A DNA stretch of 64,000 bases. Origin: Antilocapra americana (lineage: Eukaryota; Chordata; Mammalia; Artiodactyla; Antilocapridae). The position numbers and the translations under genes were made by a program. This document shows positions 1 through 10,785 of the stretch, in pieces. The notes beneath the pieces are model-generated. The model ran no database searches and was not told where the DNA came from. It worked only from the letters and a program-made list of their open reading frames with translations. The DNA is taken from positions 874,363-938,362 of the forward strand of contig ML660777.1 of assembly GCA_007570785.1 (NCBI GenBank). Direction: 5' to 3'. Each line of letters starts with the position of its first letter. Positions within the stretch are counted from its first letter, which is position 1.

Positions 1-7
1 ACAGCAG

Positions 8-125
8 AGAACACTGAGACAGGGGAGGTAAAGTGACCTGCACCACCTCGTACATCTCATCAGCAGGCGGTACTGGGTCTGAGTCCAGCTGCCCAAGTCT
101 GAAGCTCTTTTGCTCACCACACACT
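8..125 (-). repeat. MIR-like SINE, antisense, diverged
   Basis: Reads like an antisense MIR: a 'gaggtaaagtgacctgcacc' stretch, then a decayed cargo ending in 'ctgggtctgagtcca'. This matches the order of the MIR core. It is badly diverged and no ends can be fixed. Confidence 0.5.
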
Positions 126-295
126 CCCTACCTGGCTCAGAGATTCCAGTCTGGGAGACACAGGTACTTTGAAATACTGGCCTGTTAGCTCTCAGGGCAT
201 CTCAGACTGATCAGTCTTGGGCTTCTCGGTGGAGAGGATGGAATTGCTCATGCTTCTGAGCAACATGCAGGCAGGACACTCACAAATTCACCCAT

Positions 296-372
296 CAAAC
301 ACTTATCAAGTGCTTACTTTATGCCAGGCACTATGCATAGTGATATAGGCCTGAGTAAAAAGATATGAACCT
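296..372. repeat. L2-like fragment
   Basis: The wording 'caagtgcttactttatgcca' followed by 'ggcactatgca' resembles the common L2 3'-end relic. Short and old; the family call is tentative. Confidence 0.3.
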
Positions 373-387
373 TGCTTGTCTTACTTC

Positions 388-705
388 AGGCCTGCTATAA
401 TAAATTACTACAGACTGGGTGGCTTAAACAACAAACATTTATCTCTGACAGCTCTGGAGGTTAGAAGTTCAAGATCAGGGTCCATCATGGTCCAGGGTTC
501 CTCCTGACTTGCAGACGGTTGTGTTTCCTGCTGTGGCCTCCCGTGGTGGAGAGACAGGGCTCTGGTCTCTTCTTCTTCAAATTAGGGCACTACTCCCATC
601 ATGGGGGCCCCATCTTCATGACCTCGTCTAAATCTGATTACCACATGAAATCCCCACCTCCAAATGCCACCAAATTAGGGGCAGGGCTTCAATTTGTATA
701 CAATA
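388..705 (-). mobile_element. MLT1-type MaLR LTR, antisense
   Basis: Antisense MaLR solo LTR. It opens with 'actgggtggcttaaacaaca' and 'tctggaggttagaagttcaa', the reverse complement of the polyadenylation end of MLT1. It then passes through the 'cccatcatgggggcccc' region to 'agggcttcaat' near the LTR 5' end. The 67-codon frame inside it has no coding meaning. Confidence 0.75.
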
Positions 706-768
706 GGTATAGGAGTATATAAAGGTATAGGGCTTCAATATGTATAGGAGGATATAAACAGTTCATAG
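683..768. repeat. Two-copy imperfect tandem duplication at LTR edge
   Basis: Positions 683-724 and 729-768 share 'agggcttcaat', 'tgtata', 'taggag' and 'atataaa' in the same order. This is a local duplication of the LTR end with a small deletion in copy two. Confidence 0.5.
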
Positions 769-1114
769 CACTGGCCCTCTGAAGTCTGCAATAAAAATGA
801 ATGACAGACATTAAACAAATGATTACAAAGTAAGTCTTCAGTTGTTTGTGATGACTCGTGTAAGGAGTGAAGTATAGGGCAGAATGAGTAGGAACAACAG
901 AGTCTGCTTAACTCAAGGAAGAGAAAGGGTACAGTCAAAGAGGGTAATGAGGCTGTTAAGGATGTTCTAGGACCTTGAAATAAAGATGAGAAGTAAAGTC
1001 TCATTTAATAAGCAAAAGGAACTTTGTGCAAAGATTCCAAGGGCTTTGGGGCACACATGAAAAGACCTTCTTTTTCAGCAGCTCCCACCCCCATCAACTC
1101 TGGGAGGTCAGCAG
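769..1114. other. Unassigned sequence
   Basis: A-rich, without a repeat or coding signal that I recognise. Confidence 0.5.
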
Positions 1115-1236
1115 GACAGAGTGAGGGTCCCTTTCCACAGAGAAGATCTGAGCCCAAGGTCACATATATAGAGGTGTCAGAGCTAGACTTGAACTTGGGT
1201 TCAAGCTCAAAGGAATTCCAGTCCTTACTACCTTAG
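1115..1236 (-). repeat. MIR, antisense
   Basis: Contains 'gcccaaggtcacatatatag' then 'tcagagctagacttgaactt', the signature antisense MIR core. The left part is more decayed. Confidence 0.6.
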
Positions 1237-3441
1237 GGCTCTATGCAGTGAGACAGTGGGCAGATGGGAGAGTTTTCTGCAACTGCTGTGTGTGCGAAAT
1301 GATACCACTGTGAGCCTAGAGGAAGGTGGAACCCAGAATCAAGATGGAAGAACTCTGTCAAGACTAGGTAGGGAAACACGGTAGGAAAGTCATCAGTGGG
1401 CCTTGGTGATGTCCTACGAATAACTCATGCTGAGTGATGAACCACTACTTTGTTAGACGTTGGTGTCAACACATACATATGTTTAATGGATGAAAAAAAT
1501 TCACTGCTAGCTCTGTCTTCTGCTTGATGGGCTCCTGGGCCATGGCCGGAGGCTACTGGTAAATGAGCATCTGTGTGCTCTATATTCTAAATGAAACAGT
1601 CATATGTTTGACAGAGAATTACTCGTCACTTGCCAATTCTTTTCATGCTGTAGGGAAATGAGTATGAAAGAGCACTCTACAGGGTGTTTCAAATAAACCA
1701 CACTACAATGATATGCACACAAACGAGAGTCGAAGAGTGCTCATAAATGCTGATGCTGATTTAGAAAGCATGTGGATGAAATGGCTTTCATGGGGACGTC
1801 AGTCTTACACAGATGTTGTAGTGCCGACTGAACTTTCCCATCTGGAATTACACTTTCATATCAACTTTCGAGTAACACAAGGAAGCGATCATAGTTTCCT
1901 GTTTATTAGGTCTTCAAATGTAAAAGAGGATTTTTAATTGAGCAGCAGGAACCACTGCAGTTATTCAGAGCAGTAATCCTCACAAAATTAACTAGCAATC
2001 AAACGCATGAGCCTAGCGGTCTCTATTTAAAAAGGGTGAGTTTCAATAAATTCAGCATCGGTCCCTTTTCTATCATCTCTTTAGTTCTACTTTGTATCAG
2101 ATTTAATAGAATTTAGGCGAGATTTTGTGGTTCATGAAACTACAATATTGGAAGATAAAAAAGGATTCGCATACCTCTGTATATTACTCTGCAGGCCCAG
2201 ATAAACATCCCTCCCCACAAAAACAAATAAGTGCCTACAATTCAGATATTCTTTGCCAAAGATGAGCCAAAGTACAGAATACAGGAGAAAGAATGTGGGT
2301 TTTTGAAACACATCAGTCCAAGGTAGCAATCTACTTCCTGAATGTGGCTTTGAGCTAGGTTTTGAAGTTTCTGGGTTTTAGTTTCCCCATAGGAAAAGCA
2401 GAAAGAATAAACCTTATGTCATACGACTAAGGGAATCAGAGTTACGTTTATAAACTGCCTGGAATGCATACAATAAAGAGTAGCACCTATGATTATATTT
2501 AAAACAGAGTCAATTTCAAGATGTGATGCGTTAAATAAAACCGTTATGTATGTAGGTAATCACATACATAAACATCAGTCCAGTACTGAAATACGCATCT
2601 CTCATTATGCACTGGGATGGCCTGTTGCTGTCTTCCTCCACAGTTTCCAGGATTTATGATGGGAGAGGTTATACCTGGGTGTGAACAAAATGTAATTTTT
2701 AAAAACCTGGCAGAATTTGGCTATTTGTATGCTTGTATTATCATTCTGAAAGATAGAGTGTTCTGGAGGTCATACTCTCCAGCACATAGTAGATCAGTTT
2801 CTTATCTAATAAAGTTAATCCTGTCTTTCAACAAAATGAGTTGGGGAAGCATGCTTTCTTACACCCAGAAAGAGGAGTCTTTCTTAAAAAGCCTGTTTGC
2901 CTTGAATTCATTGTAGATCTGGAAATATGAATAGTCTTTCAAAATTACAGTGAGTCACTTGCTTTTCTGAACCATTGAAGGATTGAGTCTGAGGGTTGAG
3001 GCTGATGCAGAACTTGGGCCAGCATGAGTTTTGCTGCAAGAAAAGTGGAGCTCATCTTTATAGCAAAACAAACACCTCGTTTCCTGGTTTTCCTGCTCAT
3101 GAATTTGAAATATACACAAGCTTACTTAATATCAATTTTCTAATTGGAAAATACTTAATAAAAAAGTTTTCCCCAACAGCAGAAACCATCAATCAAATGA
3201 ATCTAAGCCCACCCAAAATAACTTAACTGTCATGGTACAAAGGGAGACTCAGCTGATTCAGACAGAACTTCTAGTCTAAGGAGTTGTTGAGAGTGGAATG
3301 GGCCTCAGGGTAACATCCTCCCAGAGGCAGGGCTGAAGCCATGCTGATCAGCCCTGCCTGATGTTAAGGGCAAGATGCCTTCACTGGGTGGAGGGAAATG
3401 TGTGGTAACCTCTCAATCTTTCTTGCAACTCTCAGATTCCC
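1237..3441. other. Unassigned unique sequence
   Basis: No repeat family, RNA gene or exon with convincing splice sites was found. Frames at 1713-1937 (+), 2617-2916 (+) and 2996-3226 (+) have no recognisable domain, no Kozak-like start and no flanking splice signal, so I treat them as chance. Confidence 0.5.
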
Positions 3442-3450
3442 TGAAGACCC

Positions 3451-3678
3451 TTATGTGCAAGCCTGCTCAGTTACTCAGTTGGGTCCAACTCTTTGTGACC
3501 CCATGGACTGTAGCCCACCAGGCTCCTCTGTCCATGGGATTCTCTAGGCAAGAATACTTGAGTGGGTTGCCATGCCCTCCTCCAGGGGATCTTCCAGACC
3601 CAGGCATCAAACATGCCTCTCTGGCATCTCCAGCACTGGCTGGTGGATTCTTTACCACTGAACTCCCTAGTAAGCCCT
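3451..3678 (-). mobile_element. Bov-tA SINE, antisense
   Basis: Nearly full tRNA-Glu-derived SINE read backwards. It runs from the tail ('tactcagttgggtccaactc') to the reversed head around 3640-3677. It is flanked by a 9-bp target-site duplication 'tgaagaccc' at 3442-3450 and 3679-3687. Confidence 0.92.
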
Positions 3679-4142
3679 TGAAGACCCCTCACACAATGAG
3701 CAAATGAAATGGCTCATCTTTCAAAAATCATTTCTTTATCATGTAGATTTCAGTCATTTGAGTAAGTGTAAATAATATTAAGAACAGATATATCGATGAT
3801 ATCAGGAAGACATTTCAACATGGACACAACTCTTTCTAGAAAGCACAGAATTTGATACATGAAATGGCTTTAAAAAAAATACATGTATAACTTCAACTCT
3901 GCCTGAAAGAAAGGTAGGAATGGGGAAAGCTGGTTAATTCAAAATGTGTTTTTCTTTTCAGAACCACTTTATGCCAAGCGAATGACATAAGCACCATAGA
4001 TTTTTCTCTGTTGTGAATGCCAGGCACACATGTCCTGATTCAAGCCCACTGAAGTGGTAGGAACTGGGGCTGTATATAAGGATGAGATAGTCTACTTTCA
4101 AGACAAAGGATTAAAATTGGAGCTCTGTATAGAAAGAACTAA

Positions 4143-4475
4143 GGGCTTCCCTGGTAGCTCAGCTGGTAAAGAATCCGCCTGCACTGCAGAAGACCCTGGT
4201 TCAATTCCTGGGTTGGGAAGGTCCCCTGGAGAAGGGATAGGCTATGCACTCCAATATTCTTGGGCTTCCCTGGTGGTTTGGATGGTAAAGAATCCACCTG
4301 CAGTGTAGGAGACCTGGTTTCAATCCCTTGGTTGGAAGATCCCCTAGAGAAGGGCATGGCAACCCACTCCAATATTCTTGCCTGGAGAATCTCTATGGAC
4401 AGAGGAGCCTGGTGGGCTACAGTTCATGGGGTTGCAAAGAGTCAGACATGACTGAGTGACCAAGCACAAGCACAG
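4143..4475 (+). mobile_element. Dimeric Bov-tA (Bov-tA3-like), sense
   Basis: Two heads in tandem. A partial unit (4143-4262) breaks at 'ccaatattcttg' and joins directly to a second head 'ggcttccctggtggtttgga', which continues to a complete tail by 4475. The head-to-head-plus-tail order matches the dimeric Bov-tA3 arrangement rather than two separate insertions, since no duplication separates the units. Confidence 0.85.
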
Positions 4476-4977
4476 CACATAGGAGAACTGAAGGGTTCCT
4501 GTTAAGGATTTTGTAGCTAAGGTTTTACAAGAGAAGTCCTAGTCCAGGCAACAACAAGAACCAGACTGTGGTTGGTCTAGAGGCCTTGAACACTTCAGAC
4601 TCAATGAGCAATGCCATTACAAAAAACAAGTAATGTTCTGTGGGGGCCTTAAAAAGATAAATCATAAGAAGGTATGTGAATGCTTCACACATAACTGAGA
4701 ATAATTGAAGAAATCACTCAGCAATGGAGAAAATATATTTCTTGACAATGCAAAGAGGCACCAGAGCAAAAATAACTTTGTAAGGATTATAAGAATAATA
4801 AGGTAGGGTTATAAATAACAGGAAAAATTGAATATGCTAATGAAATCTTGATGATAAATGTTAGAAATAGAAAGCTAGATGATACTAGCTTAATAGAAAT
4901 ATAAAGCAGTGGAAAATGGATTTTTAGGTAGCAGAGACTTGATCCTTTCCTGAGATACAGAAAGGTAGGGAAAGGTA
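4476..4977. other. Unassigned sequence
   Basis: A-rich unique sequence without identifiable features. Confidence 0.5.
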
Positions 4978-5195
4978 TGAATATTTATTATGTGCCAATC
5001 AAGGATTGTGCATTAGGCAAATCATTACATATAGCTCTGTCCTTCCATCTGCAGTTAGACACTGTTTTCTCATCTTGTAGATGAGGAAACAAACCCTCAG
5101 AGAGGTCAAAAAACCTTCCGGAGAGGGGGCAGTTAAACAACGTGGGTCCAGCATGGAGCTGGACCCTTCCACTTCCAGAGCTCTCTGAAAACTTC
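4978..5195 (-). repeat. MIR, antisense
   Basis: Core 'ttctcatcttgtagatgagg' and 'aaaccctcagagaggtcaaa' is a clear antisense MIR. The upstream 'tattatgtgcca' fits its 3' end. Confidence 0.65.
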
Positions 5196-5242
5196 TCTTT
5201 CTGCTCAGACCCATCACACACTACTGGCTCTTCTGCCTGCAT

Positions 5243-5356
5243 GGTGGCGGCGGCAGTGGTTTAGTTGCTAAATCCTGTCTAGCTCTTTGTGACCCCATGG
5301 ACTGTAGCCTGCCAGGCTCCTCTGCCCATGGGATGTTCCAGGCAAGAATACTGGAG
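5243..5356 (-). mobile_element. 5'-truncated Bov-tA, antisense, perfect TSD
   Basis: Only the 3' half of the SINE is present, stopping at 'gcaagaatactggag'. A perfect 11-bp TSD, 'tctgcctgcat', lies at 5232-5242 and 5357-5367. The truncation therefore happened at insertion, not by later deletion. Confidence 0.92.
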
Positions 5357-5367
5357 TCTGCCTGCAT

Positions 5368-5685
5368 AACACCCATAATTTAATAAAATCAGGAATTTTA
5401 TAAAATCTTTCAAATCAGTGAGAGAAGTAAGGTTTGGGGGCCCATCATAGGTTTTCAAAAATGTTGTTTTATTTTTTAGCTACTTACATAAAATAACTAA
5501 AGTTGTCACGGAATAAAGTAGGAAAAAAATTTTAAAACTCTTTGTTTTTATATATGTCACTTATATATGATGTCGCACAAAGCTCACATATATGTAAGAG
5601 ATATTTGTCTCAGGAAGATCTATCTGGCTCAACTGAAAAGATGTATTCTATTTTTAAGTAAGTTCCATGCATGTTCCCTAAAACA
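5368..5685. other. Unassigned AT-rich sequence
   Basis: No family or gene signal recognised. Confidence 0.5.
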
Positions 5686-5728
5686 TTCAAGTCAAGTTTA
5701 CAAAACCTTCAAGTCAAAGTTTACACAC
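5686..5728. repeat. Two-copy ~21-bp tandem repeat
   Basis: 'ttcaagtcaagtttacaaaa' at 5686 recurs as 'ttcaagtcaaagtttacac' at 5708. It abuts the CHR SINE head. Confidence 0.6.
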
Positions 5729-6000
5729 AGGACTTCCCTGGTGGCACAGTGGATAGGAATCTGCCTTGTCAATGCAGCAGGCACTGGTTCGATCCTAGAT
5801 CCCACGTTCTGTAGGGCAACTAAGCTCATGGGCCACAATATTGGAGCGCGAGTGGCTGGAGGTCGTGCTCTGCAACAAGAGACGCCACCACAACGAGAAG
5901 CCTGCTCACTGCAACCAGAGAGTAGCCCCTGCTCGTGCAATTAGAGAAAGCCCTCTGACAGCAACTAAGACCCAGCACAGTCAAAAATAAAATTAAAATG
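5729..6000 (+). mobile_element. CHR-type (CHR-2-like) SINE, sense
   Basis: Cetartiodactyl tRNA-Glu SINE. The head 'ggacttccctggtggcacag' carries an intact B box, ggttcgatcct, at 5786-5796. The body has the CHR phrases 'gctctgcaacaagagacgcc' and 'aactaagacccagcacag', and the A-rich tail ends near 6000. Any RNA polymerase III activity is untested. Confidence 0.85.
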
Positions 6001-6017
6001 GAAAGGTCTGCACAGGA

Positions 6018-6172
6018 TCAGTTCAGTTCAGTCACTCAGTTGTGTCCGACTCTGGACTGCAGCGCCAGTCTTCCCTGTCCACCACCAACCCCCAGAGCCT
6101 GCTCACGCTCATGTCCGTGGGGTTGGTGGTGCCACCCAACCATCTCATCCTTTGTCCTCTTACCCCCACCCC
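6018..6172 (-). mobile_element. BOV-A2, antisense, truncated
   Basis: Starts with BovB-type tail repeats 'gttcagttcagt' and runs through 'ttccctgtccaccaccaac' to 'ccatctcatcctttgtcctc', then stops. The 65-67 codon frames on either strand here are SINE-derived. Confidence 0.87.
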
Positions 6173-7714
6173 AATAATGGAAATTGTTTCATCGCTACTT
6201 TTTATCCATCCAAATTTTAGCCACTCAAGCCCCATGTAACTTTTTTCATTGTCAATTTTTTTTTAAAATAGACTTCAGCTCACTCATTTGTCTCTTCTCT
6301 GAATTTCTATGATTGGGGTGGGGGTAGGGATACATGAACACACACACACAAACACACATTCCTCCCTCCTCCAGCAAGGAGAGAAGGGTCTACACAAGTC
6401 CTGGAGAGTAATCAAATTTGACTGCTGCATATTTCACTTCACTTTGGCACGGACTCAGCTGGTCCCAAAACCAAGTGTTTTTTCTTTTTACATTTCCATA
6501 CTAAAAATAAATAAAAAGTAAGTGACTTTCCCTAAAAAGCCAAGGAATTTTAAAACATAACCAACTTTTCCCTGCTGTACCTCTGATCAGAGAATTAAAC
6601 ACCACAGTGAAAATTCAATGCTTGATTCATATTGACGGGGAATCATTCCAAAGCTTTAAATACCATGACCCCATGCCCTTAAGGGCACTTTAAAGGCAAT
6701 TTCACAAGTGGGTCCCTTTTGTTCCACTCCAGGGATCAATCATATGTGTTAGAAAAATCATCTAAGTACCAGCAGAGAGCCCTGTATTTGGAGCCAAATT
6801 CCTTTAATGGCAAATCATCCTTGTATGAGTCACACCACACAGAATCATTGAAGTGTTTTATATGTGTACTACCTATACTTTATCAAGACATTCAAATGAT
6901 GTTTGCAGTGGAGGTCACATTAATTTTTAAAGGTTTGAAAGCCAATATACTATTCACACTCATGATAACTTCTAGGCCTAAATACTACAGAATGCAAAGT
7001 AGCATTTTTGATTTAGCTTACCTAGATTTTAAATCTTTTATGAATAAAACTATATATATAACACAAACCAAATTTATAAGTTTTTAAATTAGCACTTAGA
7101 GACAAAATACCATCAGCCTTTTGGAACCTCTTGGCTTTGCATGGAGAAGCATGTGTGCTGAAGGAAAAACAGGAGGAACTCGAGGGAAGACTCCTAATCT
7201 GTTTCACTGTCCAGTAAGCTGGCTCTAGAGTATCCTGTTTTGTCAAGGGACAGTTCTTTCCTTCACTATGACTACTGATCATAACATTTTTAGAAACAAA
7301 TAAGGATAAGGCCTAATTCTTACATCAATACATAACACTCCCATCCAATTCTTACAGTGTTTTTATGGTCTCAGAAATCAGTGAGTGAGTCTGTTTTACA
7401 CAAGTATCATTCTATAATGCTGCCACAAATAAATAAACACTGCTCTTTGCTATCAACATACACTCAGATTTTCCTGTCTTTATCTAGGTTCTGAATTCTT
7501 GTCTGCTGAGCATCCTTGTCCACTGACAGAAGAAACTAGTTGTGGTTTCTCAACCACTAGCCACCCAGGCCTGGATCAGACAGAAAAAACAAAGGTGGAG
7601 AAGGCTTGTGATGCTTCTTCCTCTTAAAACATCTGGGAGATTTTTTTAAGAAGTAAGGGCTTCTTCAAGAACACCTGGAATCTGGATCCTGGCTTCACTG
7701 TTAACAGGGTGTAA
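6173..7714. other. Unassigned unique sequence
   Basis: About 1.5 kb with a short CA run near 6340. The frame at 6719-7087 (+) has no recognisable domain or flanking splice signals. No repeat family identified. Confidence 0.5.
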
Positions 7715-7729
7715 AATATCAGTCAGGTT

Positions 7730-7945
7730 CTTTAGTAGCTCAAACGGTAAAGAATCTGCCTGCAATGCAGGAGACCCAGCTTCAGTCCCTGGGTCAGGAA
7801 GATTCCCTGGAGAAGGGAATGGCAACCCACTCTACTACTCTTGCCTGGAGAATTCCATGGACAGAGGAGCCTGGCAGGCGACAGTCCGTGGGATTTGCAA
7901 AGAGTCAGACATGACTGAGCAACTTTCATTTCATTTCATTTTCAT
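7730..7945 (+). mobile_element. Bov-tA2-type SINE, sense
   Basis: A complete unit with the 'ctttcatttcatttcatttt' tail typical of this subfamily. A perfect 15-bp TSD, 'aatatcagtcaggtt', lies at 7715-7729 and 7946-7960, which makes the boundaries exact. Confidence 0.96.
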
Positions 7946-7960
7946 AATATCAGTCAGGTT

Positions 7961-8532
7961 GCTTGGCTTCACTGAGTCTCACTTGCCTCAGGCAAAACTG
8001 GGTTAAGGCGAATATATAGGAGCATCTAAAGTCATGATGTGAACACGCTGTGCTATGAGCTTTGGACAGCACCTGCCCACAGCCCTCTAATTATACTTAC
8101 CAAGCTGTGATAATGGAGAGATCGACTGCAAATTGAGAGGAAGGACTAGAGGTCTATGTTGGCAGACCTTAAAGCGGAAGTAATACTTGAGCTGTGCCTG
8201 AAACTGTGGACATGATTCAACTCAGGTGTGATGAAAGCAAGGGTATGTACCCCAGGGGAACAGCATAAGGGATCATAATGATGGGCAGGTCAGCTTGGCC
8301 TGTATGTGTGCTGTGGGGACAGTGAGCACACGGAGGGAGATAAAACTGTAAAAGAAAGATGAACATGATAGTACTTGCAGCTCTTCTTTGATCATGTTTA
8401 CAATTTGTCATGGACCCTGTGGGTGAAAATTTACACTCAAAGCCAAGTTCTGTTCACTGAATGTATTTGCCAATTTCAAGATGTTCTTAACAGAGTTCCT
8501 CATAAAAATGATTCAGGATCTTTAGAGGACCT
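7961..8532. other. Unassigned sequence with possible micro-exon
   Basis: Mostly unrecognised. On the minus strand a strong acceptor (pyrimidine tract 8128-8148, AG at 8126-8127) and a GTAAGT donor (8095-8100) enclose only 25 nt (8101-8125). This may be a pseudo-exon. Text around 8163-8290 faintly resembles an L2-type relic. Confidence 0.3.
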
Positions 8533-8742
8533 TTGTCAGTCACTCAGTCATGTCTGACTCTTTGCGACCCTATGAATTGTAGACGCCAGGCTCCTCTGTC
8601 TATGGAATCCTCCAGACAAGAATACTGGAGTGGGTTGCCATTTTCTTCTCCAGGGGATCTTTCCTACCCAGGGACTGAACTCAGGTCTCCTGCACTGCAG
8701 GCAGATTCTTCACCATCTGAGCCACCAGGGAAGACCCCCAAA
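8533..8742 (-). mobile_element. Bov-tA, antisense
   Basis: Full-length reversed unit from 'cactcagtcatgtctgactc' to 'ccaccagggaagaccc'. No convincing TSD found. Confidence 0.92.
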
Positions 8743-9488
8743 TGATCCAAGAACCCCCTAAACCTAACAGGACATGCCACTGTACTTCCATCCCCATCTT
8801 CAAATATAAAAAAGCTTATATATGCACATATTTATATATGTAGCACAAAGTTCTCATTGCCAATGTTTCTCTAATAATCCAATTGTAGAAAAATTATTCA
8901 TTTTAAAATTAATTCATTATAAAATCTCTGGGGGTCAAAAAGGGAGGAAAAGGAGAAAGTCAGGGATCTGACTGCAATAACAGTTTCGATCACAATCCTC
9001 AGTCAGGCTGGTATGAAGACCAACCTGAAATGTAACTTAGGGCAAGTTTATACACTTCATTCCTCCAATCAGCTCTGGGGCAGCACTCCTGACCAAGTCA
9101 AACAGCATGTGCATAAACACTTGATTTACGCAGTATACTGGACCAGATCATCTCTGACATTATACTAGAGATTACACGGGGGAGCCCACACCCCTACTCT
9201 CACCCCATCTCTTAAGGAGGTAGCTATTGTGCCTTAGTCTCCGGTGTTTATATGAGTAAAGGAAAAACACAAGTGTTAAGGACCTTTCTATGGATGGCAC
9301 GCCTGTGTGTACACCTCAGCTCTATCTGCTTCCTATGAATAGCACTTAGTTTATACATAACTTGATTGCACAGTGTTATGCTAATGGGTCTGATTTTGGT
9401 TTTGCTTATTTTCTTAGCATGAATCACTTCTGTGAATGTTTACCATACTACCTTAAAGGATATTAATCAAACAATATTTTGGGGGGAT
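8743..9488. other. Unassigned AT-rich sequence
   Basis: No exon or repeat family recognised. Confidence 0.5.
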
Positions 9489-9573
9489 ATTTTTTCCCTA
9501 AATACAAAGGAAATTTTTTTTTCCCTAAATACAAAGGAATTTTGGAGTTTTTTTTCCCTAAATGCAAAAGAAG
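9489..9573. repeat. Three-copy degenerate tandem repeat (~29 bp)
   Basis: Three units of T-run plus 'ccctaaatacaaaggaa' begin near 9491, 9514 and 9548; the third reads 'ccctaaatgcaaaagaa'. On the plus strand they spell SLNTKE, SLNTKE, SLNAKE in one open frame. I read this as a local expansion rather than a protein repeat. Confidence 0.75.
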
Positions 9574-9834
9574 TGTCTCATTTGTCCATTGACTTTTGTC
9601 AAGTCCAAGTGCTGCCCTGGTTGCTGCCAGTTTAAGCTTGCACAATTCACACAATACAACTTGGATTGCCCAGCATCTGCTGTGCAGCCTGTGGATACTC
9701 CCCAGGAGCACACACCTGGCTCAGCTTTCCAGCTAATCTCACTATCCCTACAACTCATCTTTTCTCCTGCAGCAATATGATCATTAGTGAGCAAAACTGA
9801 GGTGGAAAAAACAAAACCGATTTCTACCTACGTA
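9574..9834. other. Unassigned sequence next to candidate exon
   Basis: Open frames exist on both strands. A pyrimidine-rich acceptor-like stretch ends in 'ttttctcctgcag' near 9773 (+) but is followed by stops within nine codons. Nothing further supported. Confidence 0.3.
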
Positions 9835-10270
9835 TGTGTACACTAAAGAGGAAACTGTCCTCTGCCAAAACTGTTTCCAGATACACGTTCCTACCTGCCT
9901 CAGATTCCTCTTCAGTCTGGATGGAACTTCCAATTTCCTTAGTTACCTGGCTCTCAGACACCAAATAGAGTCCCTGCACATGAGCAGAGACACTCTCAGA
10001 AGACGACACGTTCCTTCTCTCCTGCCTGTCCCGGTGGCTTTCCCCCAGGGAGCCTTCACAAGAAGTGGTATCTTTCTCATTAGGATGGTGTTTTGCTGCT
10101 TCTGGGCATGAATTTTTGAGTCTAGGACTCCAAGAGAATTGTTGGAGCAGCGAGAGAAGATGGGAATCAACTTCACGTTGTAGGTTGTAAGAGACAGACT
10201 CCTCTGAGCATACTGAAAAAAACTGGGAGTTCATTGCTGAATAACTGATGCCAACCACAACATCAAAATG
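9835..10270 (-). CDS. Candidate orphan coding exon, product not recognised
   Basis: An open frame of about 145-151 codons on the minus strand, the longest here that I cannot trace to a transposon. The peptide begins MLKHFDVVVGISYSAMNSQF and ends in an acidic stretch near QTEEESEAGRNVYLETVLAE before SFLFSVHIRR and a stop. It is polar, serine- and glutamate-rich, without membrane segments or known motifs, like a disordered part of a large vertebrate protein. On the minus strand an AG acceptor ('aatatttcag') lies just upstream, and GT dinucleotides ('gtaggt', 'gtagaa') lie at its end. The methionine may be internal. Alternatives are a decayed processed pseudogene or a chance open frame. No partner exon was identified. 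Confidence 0.33.
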
Positions 10271-10493
10271 TTTCAACAACAGAGGCTACTGAAATATTTT
10301 TCTACTTTTAATACCTACCCTCTCCACCCAAGTGTTGCCCATTACACTGTGATCTACACCATCCATAATATTAACCTCATTAACCAGGAGACAGAACCTT
10401 TCTATCCCATCCTCGCTCCTTGTCCTTCCCAATATTTCTATTCTATGTGGTATCAGCCTAAAACTTAATTACATTGACTGCTCCCCAAACACT

Positions 10494-10785
10494 TGTTGTT
10501 GCTCAGTTGTGTCTGACTCTTTGAGACCCCATGAACTGCAGCACAGCAGGCTTCCCTGTCCCTCACTACTTCCAGGAGTTTGCTCAAACTCATGTCCATT
10601 GATTTGGTGGTGCCATCCAACCATCTCATCCTCATCCTCTGTCACTCCCTTCTCCTCCTGCCTTCAGTCTTGCACAGCATCAGAGTCTTCTCCAATGAGC
10701 TAGCTATTCGAATCAGGTGGCCGAAGTATTGGAGCTTCAGCTTCAGCATGTCCTTCCAATGAATATTCAGGGTTGAATCCCATGA
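10494..10785 (-). mobile_element. BOV-A2 / BovB 3' end, antisense
   Basis: Runs from 'ttgttgttgctcagttgtg' through 'tccaatgagctagctattcg' to 'ccaatgaatattcagggttg'. This is the 3'-terminal part shared by BOV-A2 and BovB. Confidence 0.9.

Noticed and set aside
1713..1937. 74-codon plus-strand frame
   Set aside because: No domain, no splice signal and no start context. Length is within chance expectation for 64 kb.
4143..4475. Two independent adjacent Bov-tA insertions
   Set aside because: The junction lacks a duplication and matches the dimeric Bov-tA3 arrangement.
5729..5830. tRNA-like A and B boxes in CHR and Bov-tA heads
   Set aside because: They belong to tRNA-Glu-derived SINEs. The anticodon arm and acceptor stem are not those of a functional tRNA gene.
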